A stretch of DNA of 64,000 nucleotides. Source: Mixophyes australis. Its lineage: Eukaryota; Chordata; Amphibia; Anura; Limnodynastidae. The notes beneath the pieces are model-generated. The model did no database searches and was not told the DNA's origin. It was given only the letters and a program-made list of their open reading frames with translations. Position 1 is the stretch's first letter; each line of letters opens with the position of its first letter. Location of the stretch: assembly GCA_036250195.1 (NCBI GenBank), contig JAVHZZ010000005.1:130597199-130661198 (forward strand), given 5' to 3'. Below are positions 28,729 to 38,545 of the stretch, one piece after another. Made by a program: the position numbers and the translations under genes.

Positions 28729-28935
28729 TCATTTCTTCATTGGCGTCCAAAAACAACGCTTTTTTACACTCCTGTCTCCCTTTCTCTTGGAAACAATAAC
28801 GTACATCAATTCTTTTACATAATTCTTGTTTCTCATGACATTTCTTACATTGCCCACAATTATCAACTTTCTAAGTCTTTCTGAGCAGGAGAAATCGCAA
28901 AACATAGTCATTTCTTCATTGCCGTCCAAAAACAA
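28729..28935. repeat. ACGTACATC-marked monomers, copy 1 (also near 31.8 and 40.0 kb)
   Basis: This stretch carries AATAACGTACATC instead of the usual AATGACTTACATC. A near-identical stretch lies 3029 bp downstream (31758-31964; 17 monomers), and a GACGTACATC version lies 11277 bp downstream at 40006-40212. Removing the LINE and one target-site duplication (7359 bp) reduces the last offset to 3918 bp, or 22 monomers. All three sit in the satellite flanking the retrotransposon and show that both flanks belong to the same local higher-order family. The 68-codon minus-strand frame here begins with TTG and is a by-product. Confidence 0.75.
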
Positions 28936-31900
28936 CGCTTTTTTAAACTCCTGTCTCCCTTTCTCTTGGAAACAATGACTTACATCAATTCTTTTACATA
29001 ATTCTTGTTTCTCATGACATTTCTAACATTGCCCACAATTATCAACTTTCTAAGTCTTTCTGAGCAAGAGAAATCGCAAAACAGTCATTTCTTCATTGCC
29101 GTCCAAAAACAACGCTTTTTTTTACTCCGGTCTCCCTTTCTCTTGGAAACAATGACTTACATCAATTCTTTTACATAATTCTTGTTTCTCATGACATTTC
29201 TTACATTGCCCACACATATCAACTTTCTAAGTCTTTCTGAGCAGGAGAAATCGCAAAACATAGTCATTTCTTCATTGCTGTCCAAAAACAACGCTTTTTT
29301 ACACTCCTGTCTCCCTTTCTCTTGGAAACAATGACTTACATCAATTCTTTTACATAATTCTTGTTTCTCATGACATTTCTAACATTGCCCACAATTATCA
29401 ACTTTCTAAGTCTTTCTGAGCAAGAGAAATCGCAAAACAGTCATTTCTTCATTGCCGTCCAAAAACAACGCTTTTTTACACTCCTGTCTCCCTTTCTCTT
29501 GGAAACAATGACTTACATCAATTCTTTTACATAATTCTTGTTTCTCATGACATTTCTAACATTGCCCACAATTATCAACTTTCTAAGTCTTTCTGAGCAG
29601 GAGAAATCGCAAAACATAGTCATTTCTTCATTGCCGTCCAAAAACAACACTTTTTTACACTCCTGTCTCCCTTTCTCTTGGAAACAATGACTTACATCAA
29701 TTCTTTTACATAATTCTTGTTTCTCATGACATTTCTAACATTGCCCACAATTATCAACTTTCTAAGTCTTTCTGAGCAAGAGAAATCGCAAAACAGTCAT
29801 TTCTTCATTGGCGTCCAAAAACAACACTTTTTTAAACTCCGGTCTCCCTTTCTCTTGGAAACAATGACTTACATCAATTCTTTTACATAATTCTTGTTTC
29901 TCATGACATTTCTAACATTGCCCACAATTATCAACTTTCTAAGTCTTTCTGAGCAGGAGAAATCGCAAAACATAGTCATTTCTTCATTGCCGTCCAAAAA
30001 CAACGCTTTTTTACACTCCTGTCTCCCTTTCTCTTGGAAACAATGACTTACATCAATTCTTTTACATAATTCTTGTTTCTCATGACATTTCTAACATTGC
30101 CCACAATTATCAACTTTCTAAGTCTTTCTGAGCAAGAGAAATCGCAAAACAGTCATTTCTTCATTGGCGTCCAAAAACAACGCTTTTTTACACTCCGGTC
30201 TCCCTTTCTCTTGGAAACAATGACTTACATCAATTCTTTTACATAATTCTTGTTTCTCATGACATTTCTAACATTGCCCACAATTATCAACTTTCTAAGT
30301 CTTTCTGAGCAGGAGAAATCGCAAAACATAGTCATTTCTTCATTGGCGTCCAAAAACAACGCTTTTTTACACTCCTGTCTCCCTTTCTCTTGGAAACAAT
30401 GACTTACATCAATTTTTTTACATAATTCTTGTTTCTCATGACATTTCTTACATTGCCCACAATTATCAACTTTCTAAGTCTTTCTGAGCAGGAGAAATCG
30501 CAAAACATAGTCATTTCTTCATTGCCGTCCAAAAACAACGCTTTTTTACACTCCTGTCTTCCTTTCTCTTGGAAACAATGACTTACATCAATTCTTTTAC
30601 ATAATTCTTGTTTCTCATGACATTTCTAACATTGCCCACAATTATCAACTTTCTAAGTCTTTCTGAGCAGGAGAAATCGCAAAACATAGTCATTTCTTCA
30701 TTTCCGTCCAAAAACAACGCTTTTTTACACTCCTGTCTCCCTTTCTCTTGGAAACAATGACTTACATCAATTCTTTTACATAATTCTTGTTTCTCATGAC
30801 ATTTCTAACATTGCCCACAATTATCAACTTTCTAAGTCTTTCTGAGCAAGAGAAATCGCAAAACAGTCATTTCTTCATTGGCGTCCAAAAACAACGTTTT
30901 TTTACACTCCGGTCTCCCTTTCTCTTGGAAACAATGACTTACATCAATTCTTTTAAATAATTCTTGTTTCTCATGACATTTCTAACATTGCCCACAATTA
31001 TCAACTTTCTAAGTCTTTCTGAGCAAGAGAAATCGCAAAACAGTCATTTCTTCATTGGCGTCCAAAAACAACGCTTTTTTACACTCTGGTCTCCCTTTCT
31101 CTTGGAAACAATGACTTACATCAATTCTTTTACATAATTCTTGTTTCTCATGACATTTCTAACATTGCCCACAATTATCAACTTTCTAAGTCTTTCTGAG
31201 CAGGAGAAATCGCAAAACATAGTCATTTCTTCATTGGCGTCCAAAAACAACGCTTTTTTACACTCCTGTCTCCCTTTCTCTTGGAAACAATGACTTACAT
31301 CAATTCTTTTACATAATTCTTGTTTCTCATGACATTTCTTACATTGCCCACAATTATCAACTTTCTAAGTCTTTCTGAGCAGGAGAAATCGCAAAACATA
31401 GTCATTTCTTCATTGCCGTCCAAAAACAACGCTTTTTTACACTCCTGTCTCCCTTTCTCTTGGAAACAATGACTTACATCAATTCTTTTACATAATTCTT
31501 GTTTCTCATGACATTTCTAACATTGCCCACAATTATCAACTTTCTAAGTCTTTCTGAGCAGGAGAAATCGCAAAACATAGTCATTTCTTCATTGCCGTCC
31601 AAAAACAACGCTTTTTTACACTCCTGTCTCCCTTTCTCTTGGAAACAATGACTTACATCAATTCTTTTACATAATTCTTGTTTCTCATGACATTTCTAAC
31701 ATTGCCCACAATTATCAACTTTCTAAGTCTTTCTGAGCAAGAGAAATCGCAAAACAGTCATTTCTTCATTGGCGTCCAAAAACAACGCTTTTTTACACTC
31801 CTGTCTCCCTTTCTCTTGGAAACAATAACGTACATCAATTCTTTTACATAATTCTTGTTTCTCATGACATTTCTTACATTGCCCACAATTATCAACTTTC

Positions 31901-32542
31901 TAAGTCTTTCTGAGCAGGAGAAATCGCAAAACATAGTCATTTCTTCATTGCCGTCCAAAAACAACGCTTTTTTACACTCCTGTCTCCCTTTCTCTTGGAA
32001 ACAATGACTTACATCAATTCTTTTACATAATTCTTGTTTCTCATGACATTTCTAACATTGCCCACAATTATCAACTTTCTAAGTCTTTCTGAGCAAGAGA
32101 AATCGCAAAACAGTCATTTCTTCATTGGCGTCCAAAAACAACGCTTTTTTACACTCCGGTCTCCCTTTCTCTTGGAAACAATGACTTACATCAATTCTTT
32201 TACATATTTCTTGTTTCTCATGACATTTCTAACATTGCCCACAATTATCAACTTTCTAAGTCTTTCTGAGCAAGAGAAATCGCAAAACAGTCATTTCTTC
32301 ATTGCCGTCCAAAAACAACGCTTTTTTACACTCCGGTCTCCCTTTCTCTTGGAAACAATGACTTACATCAATTCTTTTACATAATTCTTGTTTCTCATGA
32401 CATTTCTAACATTGCCCACAATTATCAACTTTCTAAGTCTTTCTGAGCAGGAGAAATCGCAAAACATAGTCATTTCTTCATTGCCGTCCAAAAACAACGC
32501 TTTTTTACACTCCTGTCTCCCTTTCTCTTGGAAACAATGACT

Positions 32543-32557
32543 TACATCAATTCTTTT
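32543..32557. repeat. Target-site duplication, left copy (15 bp)
   Basis: TACATCAATTCTTTT is satellite sequence directly abutting the T run that represents the LINE A tail. The identical 15 bp recurs at 39902-39916 on the other side of the element. The exact right edge is ambiguous because it merges with the T run 32554-32564. Confidence 0.95.
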
Positions 32558-32564
32558 TTTTTTT
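32554..32564 (-). other. A tail of the LINE (T run on the plus strand)
   Basis: There are eleven consecutive T on the plus strand. The first four can be assigned to the target-site duplication, leaving about seven A of true tail on the sense strand. The run adjoins the 3' UTR and lies 7 bases beyond the AATAAA hexamer. The short tail may reflect shortening after insertion or limited priming. Confidence 0.9.
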
Positions 32565-32766
32565 ATATTTCTTTATTGAAGAATGTCAAACATGTACACA
32601 TCAGTAAATAAATTAGAACAAAGATATGTTTATACTTAATAATCATGAACCATGACACATAGTATGAGGAAAAACGTCACCTGTGAGTCACTGAAGTGAA
32701 CTATAAATATGATATCACACATAAGGTACAAAAGCCTGGAGAGACCGGGGCAACACAAGCACTCTC
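32565..32766 (-). other. LINE 3' UTR
   Basis: About 200 bases separate the ORF2 stop (TAG, 32769-32767) from the A tail. The stretch is AT-rich towards its end and has no simple-sequence 3' repeat. I see no G-rich polypurine tract of the kind found in mammalian L1. It ends with AATAAA close to the tail. Confidence 0.9.
32572..32577 (-). terminator. Polyadenylation signal AATAAA of the LINE
   Basis: TTTATT on the plus strand reads AATAAA on the sense strand, 7 bases before the A tail. That is closer than the usual 10-30 nt to a cleavage site, but it is the expected position for a LINE that carries its own weak signal at the very 3' end. Confidence 0.8.
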
Positions 32767-35700
32767 CTAGTCCAGAAAGATAGGTGGGTCTTGCATGAAT
32801 ATTCTAGTTTCATACCAAAGGGTATGTTGAAAACATTTTTGTATTTGTTCTCTCAGCGGGACTGACAAAGTGCCAACAAAGCTCTCCCAAGTGTCAAAAA
32901 ATCTCCCTGTGTATTTTGTTTTTTGGAGGGAGGCTTCCAACCAGTCCATTTTCATGGCAAAGAACATTTTTTCTTTAAAGAGGTCCAGTGTGGGGGATGT
33001 GCTCTGGATCCACATGTGGAGGATGCATTTTCTTGCCACTGCCGAAATAATCAGCAGCAGACGTCTGCCACCTCTGGATGTGCGGGCATTTGGTGGGAGA
33101 ATGCCCAATATAGCCCAGTCTGGTGTGAAAGGGAGATAATTTACAAGATCAGCAGTAGCAAACCTCCACACACGTATCCAGAACCCTCTAATAACCGGAC
33201 ATCCCCAGAAACAATGAAACAAGTCTGCCCCTCCCATCCCACATTTAGGACACCTATCATTATCTGACAGACCCATAGCCAATCTGCGATGTGGAGATAT
33301 ATATCCCCTGTGAAATATGTTGAGGAACATTTCTACATATGTAGAGGCTGGGAGTAATCTGATCGAGATGTTTAAGTTTTTAAGCAAAATTTCATTAGTT
33401 AAGTGCGGGAATGTCAATAACCATTGAGCAAGGCCCGAGCGTATGGTAGAATAGTCTATGTGGTTTCTCAGGAGTCTATAATGAATTGAAATAGCTTTTT
33501 GTTTGGGGGATTTAGAGAGTAGTATATTGTCTAATGGGTTATCCCAATCTATGTCTGAGAAAAAAACAATTAGGCTCTTGACATAATGTTGGGCTTGGAG
33601 AAATGTCATCCCGCAAGGGCCTAGAAATGGAAATTTTTCACTAGCTTGGGCATAACGCAATGGTTTCTTGGTTGATTTATTCATCAATTGACCCGCAGAG
33701 TATAGACCCTGTTGTTCCCATGTCTTAAAGGGACGAGCCGCCATGCCATCCTGAAAATCAGGATTACCAACAAAAGGAAGGTGTACAGATTTGTAAGGAT
33801 TTAAATGAAATTTATGTCGAAGAATGTGCCAAATCTTTCTCACAGACATCACCAGTGGGTTATCTAATAATTCTATTGATATTTCCTGGTCATGAATGTG
33901 AAGAAAGGACTTTATATGCATAGAAGGTATAAATTGTTTTTCCAATGCCAAATTGGTATATATACTAGTTTGTGATATCCAATCTCTCAAGTACCGTAAA
34001 TGTGCAGCGTAACTATACAGAACTATATTGGGAAAGTTGATGCCTCCATTGGAAGATGACTGTTGTAGTTTGATAAACGGGATACGGGGACGTTTTTTCC
34101 TCCAAATGAACGTGCGGAATAGGCAATTCAATAAATGTTCATCTGATTTTGTGAGAAGTAAGGGTAATGTTTGTAGAGGATATAGCAATTTGGGGAAGGA
34201 CACCATCTTCAAGAGATTCGCTCTACCCAGATATGAAATATTGAGATTCTCCCACCCTTTTATCTCTATCTTTATAGATTCGATTATACGTCTTATGTTG
34301 AGTGTATAAAGAGTGGCTAGATTACGAGGAAGGAAGACCCCCAAGTAGGATATATAATTCATCTCCCACTTCAAGGGAGTGTTAGATGCCCAATTGGGTT
34401 TATGTCTATCCATGCCCAGAGAGAAAACAGTTGATTTATTGAAATTGACCCTGAATCCAGAGACAGATCCAAACTCCTCAATCTTCGACATCAGGGGAAT
34501 CAGAGCGGCCTCAGGGTTGGACACGTATAATAAAAGATCATCTGCAAATGCCGTAATACGGATACTCTCATCACCAATTTGGATCCCTTGCATGACTGGC
34601 CAATTTTGAAGAACCCTTAACATTGGATCTAATGATAAATTAAACAATAATGGGGATAAAGGGCAACCCTGTCTGGTCCCTCTGTGCATTTCTATGGGAG
34701 CCCCTTGAAGTGTGTTAATTAGAAGGGAAGTTATTGGTTTATTATAGAAGTATTTGATCAAATCAATAAAGTCCCTTCCAAACCCACGCCTCTGCAAAAT
34801 TGTATACATAAAGGGCCAAGATACAGTGTCGAAGGCTTTATGGGCGTCTAGGCTGACCAGCACATTATTGGTAATACTCATACCTTTGGAAGCCGCTATG
34901 GCAGCAATAGCTGAGCGAATTCCCTTAACCGAGTGCCTGCCATGAACAAAGCCTAATTGATGTTCCGTCAGTAACGAGGGTATAATGCTTTGAAGTCTGT
35001 TTGCCATGATTTTTGACAAAATTTTGAAATCTAAATTCAACAATGTGATGGGGCGATATGAGGCTAATAGTTTGGGGTCAGTGTCCGGCTTAGGAATGAG
35101 GGATGTAAATGCCCTATTAAATGTAGAATAGGTGGGATGTGAACGATGAATCGTTTTGTATAAATCAAGGAGGATGGGCGTGATTTCAATTTTTAATAAT
35201 TTGTAATATTCTCCTGTAAATCCATCTGGCCCAGGAGCCTTGTGAAGTTTAAGCTTTGATATTACCTCAAACACTTCTTGAGGGCTTATATCCGCATCCA
35301 AGAGTTCCCTCTGAGAATCAGATAGAACAGGAAAGTTTGCCTCGTCTAGTAGTCTGTCTATCAGGTTGTTATCTGGTGGAATGTCAGAGTAAAGATCTCT
35401 GTAGTAATCAACAAAAGCTTCTGCAATTTCAGCAGATGTTCGTAGTAAGGGGGTATTAGTAGATGTTTGTATAGCTACTATATGGTTTCTACGTTTGGTC
35501 ATTTTAGACATATTAGCTAAAAGTTTTCCAGTTTTATTGCCCCAACGGTAGTACTTATTTTTAGTGTAGTCGAGCTTTGATTGAGCTTGAACCGAGAGGA
35601 AGCCATCCAAGGCTTGCTTTGCTAATTTGTAATTGGCCTGAGAAACTTCTTGAGGGTTAGATGTAAATGCGTCAAAGCATAATCTCACCTGTTGGGCTAG

Positions 35701-36684
35701 AGAGTGGTAACGAGTAGCGGCCTCTTTTCTTTTATTTGCTGTATAAGACATAATAATGCCTCTTAAAACTGCCTTAGACGTTTCCCAGAATAGGACAGGA
35801 TTATCTAAATGTTCAATATTGTTGTCAACATATTCCAACCACTGGCTGCGAAGATACTGATTAAAATGTTCAGAAGTATATAAATATGAGGGGAATTTCC
35901 ACGAGGCAGTTCCAGGGCCCACCACCGGGAGACGCAAAGACAAATGTACTGGTGCATGATCAGAGACTACAATATTGCCTAAGTCTGTCTTCATGACCTC
36001 AGCTACAAGATGGTCCGCTATCAGGACATAGTCTAATCGAGAAAAAGAGTTATGAACCCCAGAGTGAAAGGTAAATGATCTATCTGTAGGATTTAAAAGT
36101 CTCCAGGGGTCTGTTAGGCTATGTGTGATCTTAAACCTAGGTAAGACATGTAGATTCACTCGATTAGTGTCGGAGAGGGACGGTTGTCTATCTAAGGAAG
36201 GATCATCAATAACATTAAAATCCCCTCCAACTATCAAGCTATGTGTTTCACGTGAGGCTAATATTTGTGATATATTTTGGAAGAATTCTCTCTGGTGATC
36301 GTTTGGAGCGTATATATTCAGGAGTGTATATTTATGGTCACAAATTTGGATGTCCAATAGGATGTAACGACCGTCAGGGTCAATAACTGTGTCCAAGATA
36401 CTATATGGCAACTTCCTTCCCAACAAAACAGCCACCCCTCTAGATTTGTTTTTGTATGGTGCAGAGATACAATCATGCAACCATGAATCCCGTAGGGTCG
36501 AATCATCCCCCATCCTCCAATGAGTCTCTTGTAAGAAGATGATGTCTGGTCCAAAGCGCTTCATATGTAAGAGAACTTTCTTCCTCTTAACAGGAGTATT
36601 TAAACCATCAACATTCCAAGAGAGGATTTTAAGGGACGGTGGTGTAGATGGAGCGGGTGTGTTAATATGTTGTGGGTGTGACAT
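32767..36684 (-). CDS. LINE ORF2 protein: endonuclease and reverse transcriptase
   Basis: An intact 1305-residue protein that nicks target DNA and reverse transcribes the element RNA from the nick. The APE-type endonuclease spans about residues 17-252, with N24 (WNVDGL), E53 (LQETHW), D155/N157 (GGDFNV), D218 (RLDYVL) and D242-H243 (SDH). A linker with basic and aromatic patches follows. The reverse transcriptase spans about 475-780: HKAPGPDG at 481-488, motif A with D613 (SLDAHKAFD), motif B RGTRQGCPLSP at 668-678, and the catalytic pair D714-D715 (FADD). A C-terminal zinc knuckle CX2CX8HX4C uses C1145, C1148, H1157 and C1162. Length is close to the roughly 1275-1300 aa usual for L1 ORF2. 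The ATG at 36684 is the first in frame after a TAG at 36738-36736 and has G at -3. The ORF is separate from ORF1, so translation presumably depends on reinitiation or internal entry. No frameshift or internal stop is seen. Confidence 0.96.
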   Translation of the reverse strand: MSHPQHINTPAPSTPPSLKILSWNVDGLNTPVKRKKVLLHMKRFGPDIIFLQETHWRMGDDSTLRDSWLHDCISAPYKNKSRGVAVLLGRKLPYSILDTVIDPDGRYILLDIQICDHKYTLLNIYAPNDHQREFFQNISQILASRETHSLIVGGDFNVIDDPSLDRQPSLSDTNRVNLHVLPRFKITHSLTDPWRLLNPTDRSFTFHSGVHNSFSRLDYVLIADHLVAEVMKTDLGNIVVSDHAPVHLSLRLPVVGPGTASWKFPSYLYTSEHFNQYLRSQWLEYVDNNIEHLDNPVLFWETSKAVLRGIIMSYTANKRKEAATRYHSLAQQVRLCFDAFTSNPQEVSQANYKLAKQALDGFLSVQAQSKLDYTKNKYYRWGNKTGKLLANMSKMTKRRNHIVAIQTSTNTPLLRTSAEIAEAFVDYYRDLYSDIPPDNNLIDRLLDEANFPVLSDSQRELLDADISPQEVFEVISKLKLHKAPGPDGFTGEYYKLLKIEITPILLDLYKTIHRSHPTYSTFNRAFTSLIPKPDTDPKLLASYRPITLLNLDFKILSKIMANRLQSIIPSLLTEHQLGFVHGRHSVKGIRSAIAAIAASKGMSITNNVLVSLDAHKAFDTVSWPFMYTILQRRGFGRDFIDLIKYFYNKPITSLLINTLQGAPIEMHRGTRQGCPLSPLLFNLSLDPMLRVLQNWPVMQGIQIGDESIRITAFADDLLLYVSNPEAALIPLMSKIEEFGSVSGFRVNFNKSTVFSLGMDRHKPNWASNTPLKWEMNYISYLGVFLPRNLATLYTLNIRRIIESIKIEIKGWENLNISYLGRANLLKMVSFPKLLYPLQTLPLLLTKSDEHLLNCLFRTFIWRKKRPRIPFIKLQQSSSNGGINFPNIVLYSYAAHLRYLRDWISQTSIYTNLALEKQFIPSMHIKSFLHIHDQEISIELLDNPLVMSVRKIWHILRHKFHLNPYKSVHLPFVGNPDFQDGMAARPFKTWEQQGLYSAGQLMNKSTKKPLRYAQASEKFPFLGPCGMTFLQAQHYVKSLIVFFSDIDWDNPLDNILLSKSPKQKAISIHYRLLRNHIDYSTIRSGLAQWLLTFPHLTNEILLKNLNISIRLLPASTYVEMFLNIFHRGYISPHRRLAMGLSDNDRCPKCGMGGADLFHCFWGCPVIRGFWIRVWRFATADLVNYLPFTPDWAILGILPPNARTSRGGRRLLLIISAVARKCILHMWIQSTSPTLDLFKEKMFFAMKMDWLEASLQKTKYTGRFFDTWESFVGTLSVPLREQIQKCFQHTLWYETRIFMQDPPIFLD

Positions 36685-37112
36685 GGCTAGCTCGTCCCCC
36701 CAACCAGGGGCAGGGTACTCACAATTGGCCGCGGTCTAGTGGAATGGAGTTTCCACATCCAGATTAAGGGTGAGCGCAAAGTAGAAAGTTGACCCCGGCC
36801 TCTCCAGTGTCGGTTCGGATTCATTCTTGAGTTTGACCTCGGATGAAACAATAATAAAATAAGCAAACATGTCCAAACATTCCTCAAACCACATTTTCTT
36901 TTTTCCTTATCCAACCATAAACAAAGGTAGATCCCAGACCAAGAGTCGGGATGTACCAAGAAAACAATTAACAAGTAAATTTTGAACTTATTGAATGTCG
37001 GGAAGACATAATAAACTGTGGATATATATTATAACATGAAATACCTGAGCAAATCAGGAATATATCCTGAACATAGTTAAATAAAATATCAAAATCTCAT
37101 AGAGCGATAATG
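36685..37112 (-). other. Inter-ORF spacer of the LINE
   Basis: About 430 bases lie between the ORF1 stop and the ORF2 start. An in-frame TAG at 36738-36736 shows ORF2 is not a simple extension of ORF1. A 95-codon minus-strand frame at 36974-36687 starts with TTG and looks like no known domain, so I do not call it a gene. The spacer is long compared with human L1 and may contain an internal entry or reinitiation element; that is inference. Confidence 0.8.
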
Positions 37113-37988
37113 TCAACGAGTTGGTGACCGTCTTTCCCTACCCGGTGAGTTATGCGAGGACGGGGCTGGGAGAAAGTAGCGTGTTGCTTCAACCGGGTCA
37201 TCAAAAAACATAGTTTGGCCGTTCTCGGTCACCTTAAGTTTGGCCGGGTATAAAAGGGCAAAACGTTTGTTGTTATCAATCAAGTGTTTACATACTGATG
37301 CAAATTCTTTGCGCTTTTGGGAAACAAGTACTGAAAAATCTTGGAAGATAAGTATCTTATGGCCCTCCACTACCAACCCCCGGCTCTTTTTGTATGCTCC
37401 CAAGATGGTGTCTTTGGCACGGTAGTCCAAAAACCGAGCAATAACTGGCCTAGGCCTAGATCGTTCCCCTTCACGTTCTTGCCCTATCCTGTGAGCCCTC
37501 TCAATCTGAGGTTTATCCATGGATTGCTCCAGTGCTAGAGCCATTGGAAGGGCAACACTAAGGAATTGGACCAGGTGTGGTCCTTTGACAGATTCCGGTA
37601 TGCCTATGAAGCGAAGATTATTACGCCGGTTTCTGTTCTCCAAATCATCTACTTTATCAGTTAAAATTTGTAGGGATTTGGCCTGCTTCTCTATTGTGCT
37701 TTGAACAGTAATCATATTATCCTCCACACCACCAACTCTCTGTTCAACCTCAGCAATACGATTAGTATTTGCAGCAATTGCAGTCATAGTATTGTCAATC
37801 AAATTATGCAGGTCCTCAAACCTTTTCTCTAATTGGGGCATAAACATAGCAGAGAATTCGACTGCAGATATAGAGGGTGAGGTGTGAATAGAATCTGCCA
37901 TCGGCGTGTCAATAGGTGGATCGCCAGATTTTTTAGGTGGAGATGAGGGGGGGGCAGTGCGAGTAATCTGTACTTTAGGTTTACCCAT
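37113..37988 (-). CDS. LINE ORF1 protein: coiled-coil RNA-binding chaperone
   Basis: A 291-residue protein that would trimerise and coat the element RNA to form the ribonucleoprotein, with nucleic-acid chaperone activity. Residues 1-40 are Pro/Ser/Thr-rich and basic at first (MGKPKV). About 45-120 is a coiled coil with heptad-like hydrophobics and an N-N-x-R-F-like end. An RRM follows at about 123-190 (NNLRFIGIP as RNP2-like, RPVIARFLDY as RNP1-like). The C-terminal domain at about 190-265 has the typical QDFS...QKRKEF and LLYPAKLKV motifs, and the tail is basic. The frame is open upstream to 38066, but that codon is TTG. The first upstream ATG (38042) has C at -3, whereas ATG 37988 has A at -3 and G at +4, so 37988 is preferred. 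Coding is intact. Assignment is by motif resemblance to L1-type ORF1. Confidence 0.92.
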   Translation of the reverse strand: MGKPKVQITRTAPPSSPPKKSGDPPIDTPMADSIHTSPSISAVEFSAMFMPQLEKRFEDLHNLIDNTMTAIAANTNRIAEVEQRVGGVEDNMITVQSTIEKQAKSLQILTDKVDDLENRNRRNNLRFIGIPESVKGPHLVQFLSVALPMALALEQSMDKPQIERAHRIGQEREGERSRPRPVIARFLDYRAKDTILGAYKKSRGLVVEGHKILIFQDFSVLVSQKRKEFASVCKHLIDNNKRFALLYPAKLKVTENGQTMFFDDPVEATRYFLPAPSSHNSPGRERRSPTR

Positions 37989-38511
37989 GTTTGATTGAGA
38001 ATTGGAGACCACCAGCTTTTGCTTATGTAAAAATCTGTCCATCAGGCATACAAACTGCCAGTGCAAGGGTAAAACGGAAGGGGGAGAGGAGCCTAGTAGA
38101 TTTTGAATATCAGGCTATCATATTGAAAAGGTACAATATCTTCCCAAAGGAGAAAAATAAGTACAGCAACTACATTCTATTTAGCATAAGACTGAGCATC
38201 CACTAGGCACAAGAGTGTATACTACCACAAGGTTAGTATGAGTGAGCAATAGTGAGTGACGGATACGTGAGCAGGCTCAAGTAATACAAAACACGTGTCT
38301 ATTAGGGTGAATTAAGGTAAGAGTCTAAGGCGACAATTCCTATTAGGGATATGAAATATTGAATACAAATACAATGTGTTATAGAGATCAGTTATTAGGT
38401 AATAATATAATCAGGCTACTAGACGGCGGCGTTACGACAACACACCAAGTGAAAAGTGAAATAGTTGCAATCTAGTGAGTAATACTGATCTATTCAGAGA
38501 AGGGTGTACAA

Positions 38512-38545
38512 TTTTTTTTTGTTTTGTTTTTGTTTTTTGTTTTTC
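38512..38545 (-). other. A-rich low-complexity tract in the LINE 5' UTR
   Basis: The plus strand reads T9 followed by G-separated runs of T4 to T6; on the sense strand it is a series of A runs separated by single C. It could be a simple low-complexity tract or the fossil A tail of an older element whose sequence was recruited into this 5' UTR. Nothing here decides between these. Confidence 0.7.

Larger units (their letters stand above)
1..32557. repeat. Satellite array, left block (177/179-bp monomers)
   Basis: Head-to-tail tandem repeat with no spacer, starting mid-array at base 1 and ending at the LINE insertion. Measured starts of the same word (ATTATCAAC) at 1, 178, 355 and 534 give periods of 177, 177 and 179 bp. 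By division the block holds about 183 monomers. A monomer counted by eye is about 36% GC. Monomers differ at a few recurrent sites (CAAGAG/CAGGAG, CAGTC/CATAGTC, GGCGTCC/GCCGTCC, CCGGTC/CCTGTC, CTAACA/CTTACA) plus rare private variants. All monomers share one orientation. No gene, RNA gene or other transposon is visible inside. The high homogeneity implies ongoing unequal exchange or conversion. A centromeric or pericentromeric location is plausible but inferred. Confidence 0.97.

Noticed and set aside
28729..28935. 68-codon minus-strand frames (also 31758 and 40006)
   Set aside because: They start with TTG, are identical because of array duplication, and have no recognisable domain.
32034..32384. 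116-codon plus-strand frame next to the LINE
   Set aside because: It starts with TTG and exists only because one monomer reads ACATATTTC instead of ACATAATTC, which removes a stop. It is satellite sequence.
32870..36554. Several plus-strand and alternate-frame ORFs of 60-115 codons across ORF2
   Set aside because: They are shadows of the 1305-codon ORF2 in other frames, with no independent support.
36687..36974. 95-codon minus-strand frame between ORF1 and ORF2
   Set aside because: It begins with TTG, overlaps the spacer and has no recognisable motif. Its extent is explained by chance.
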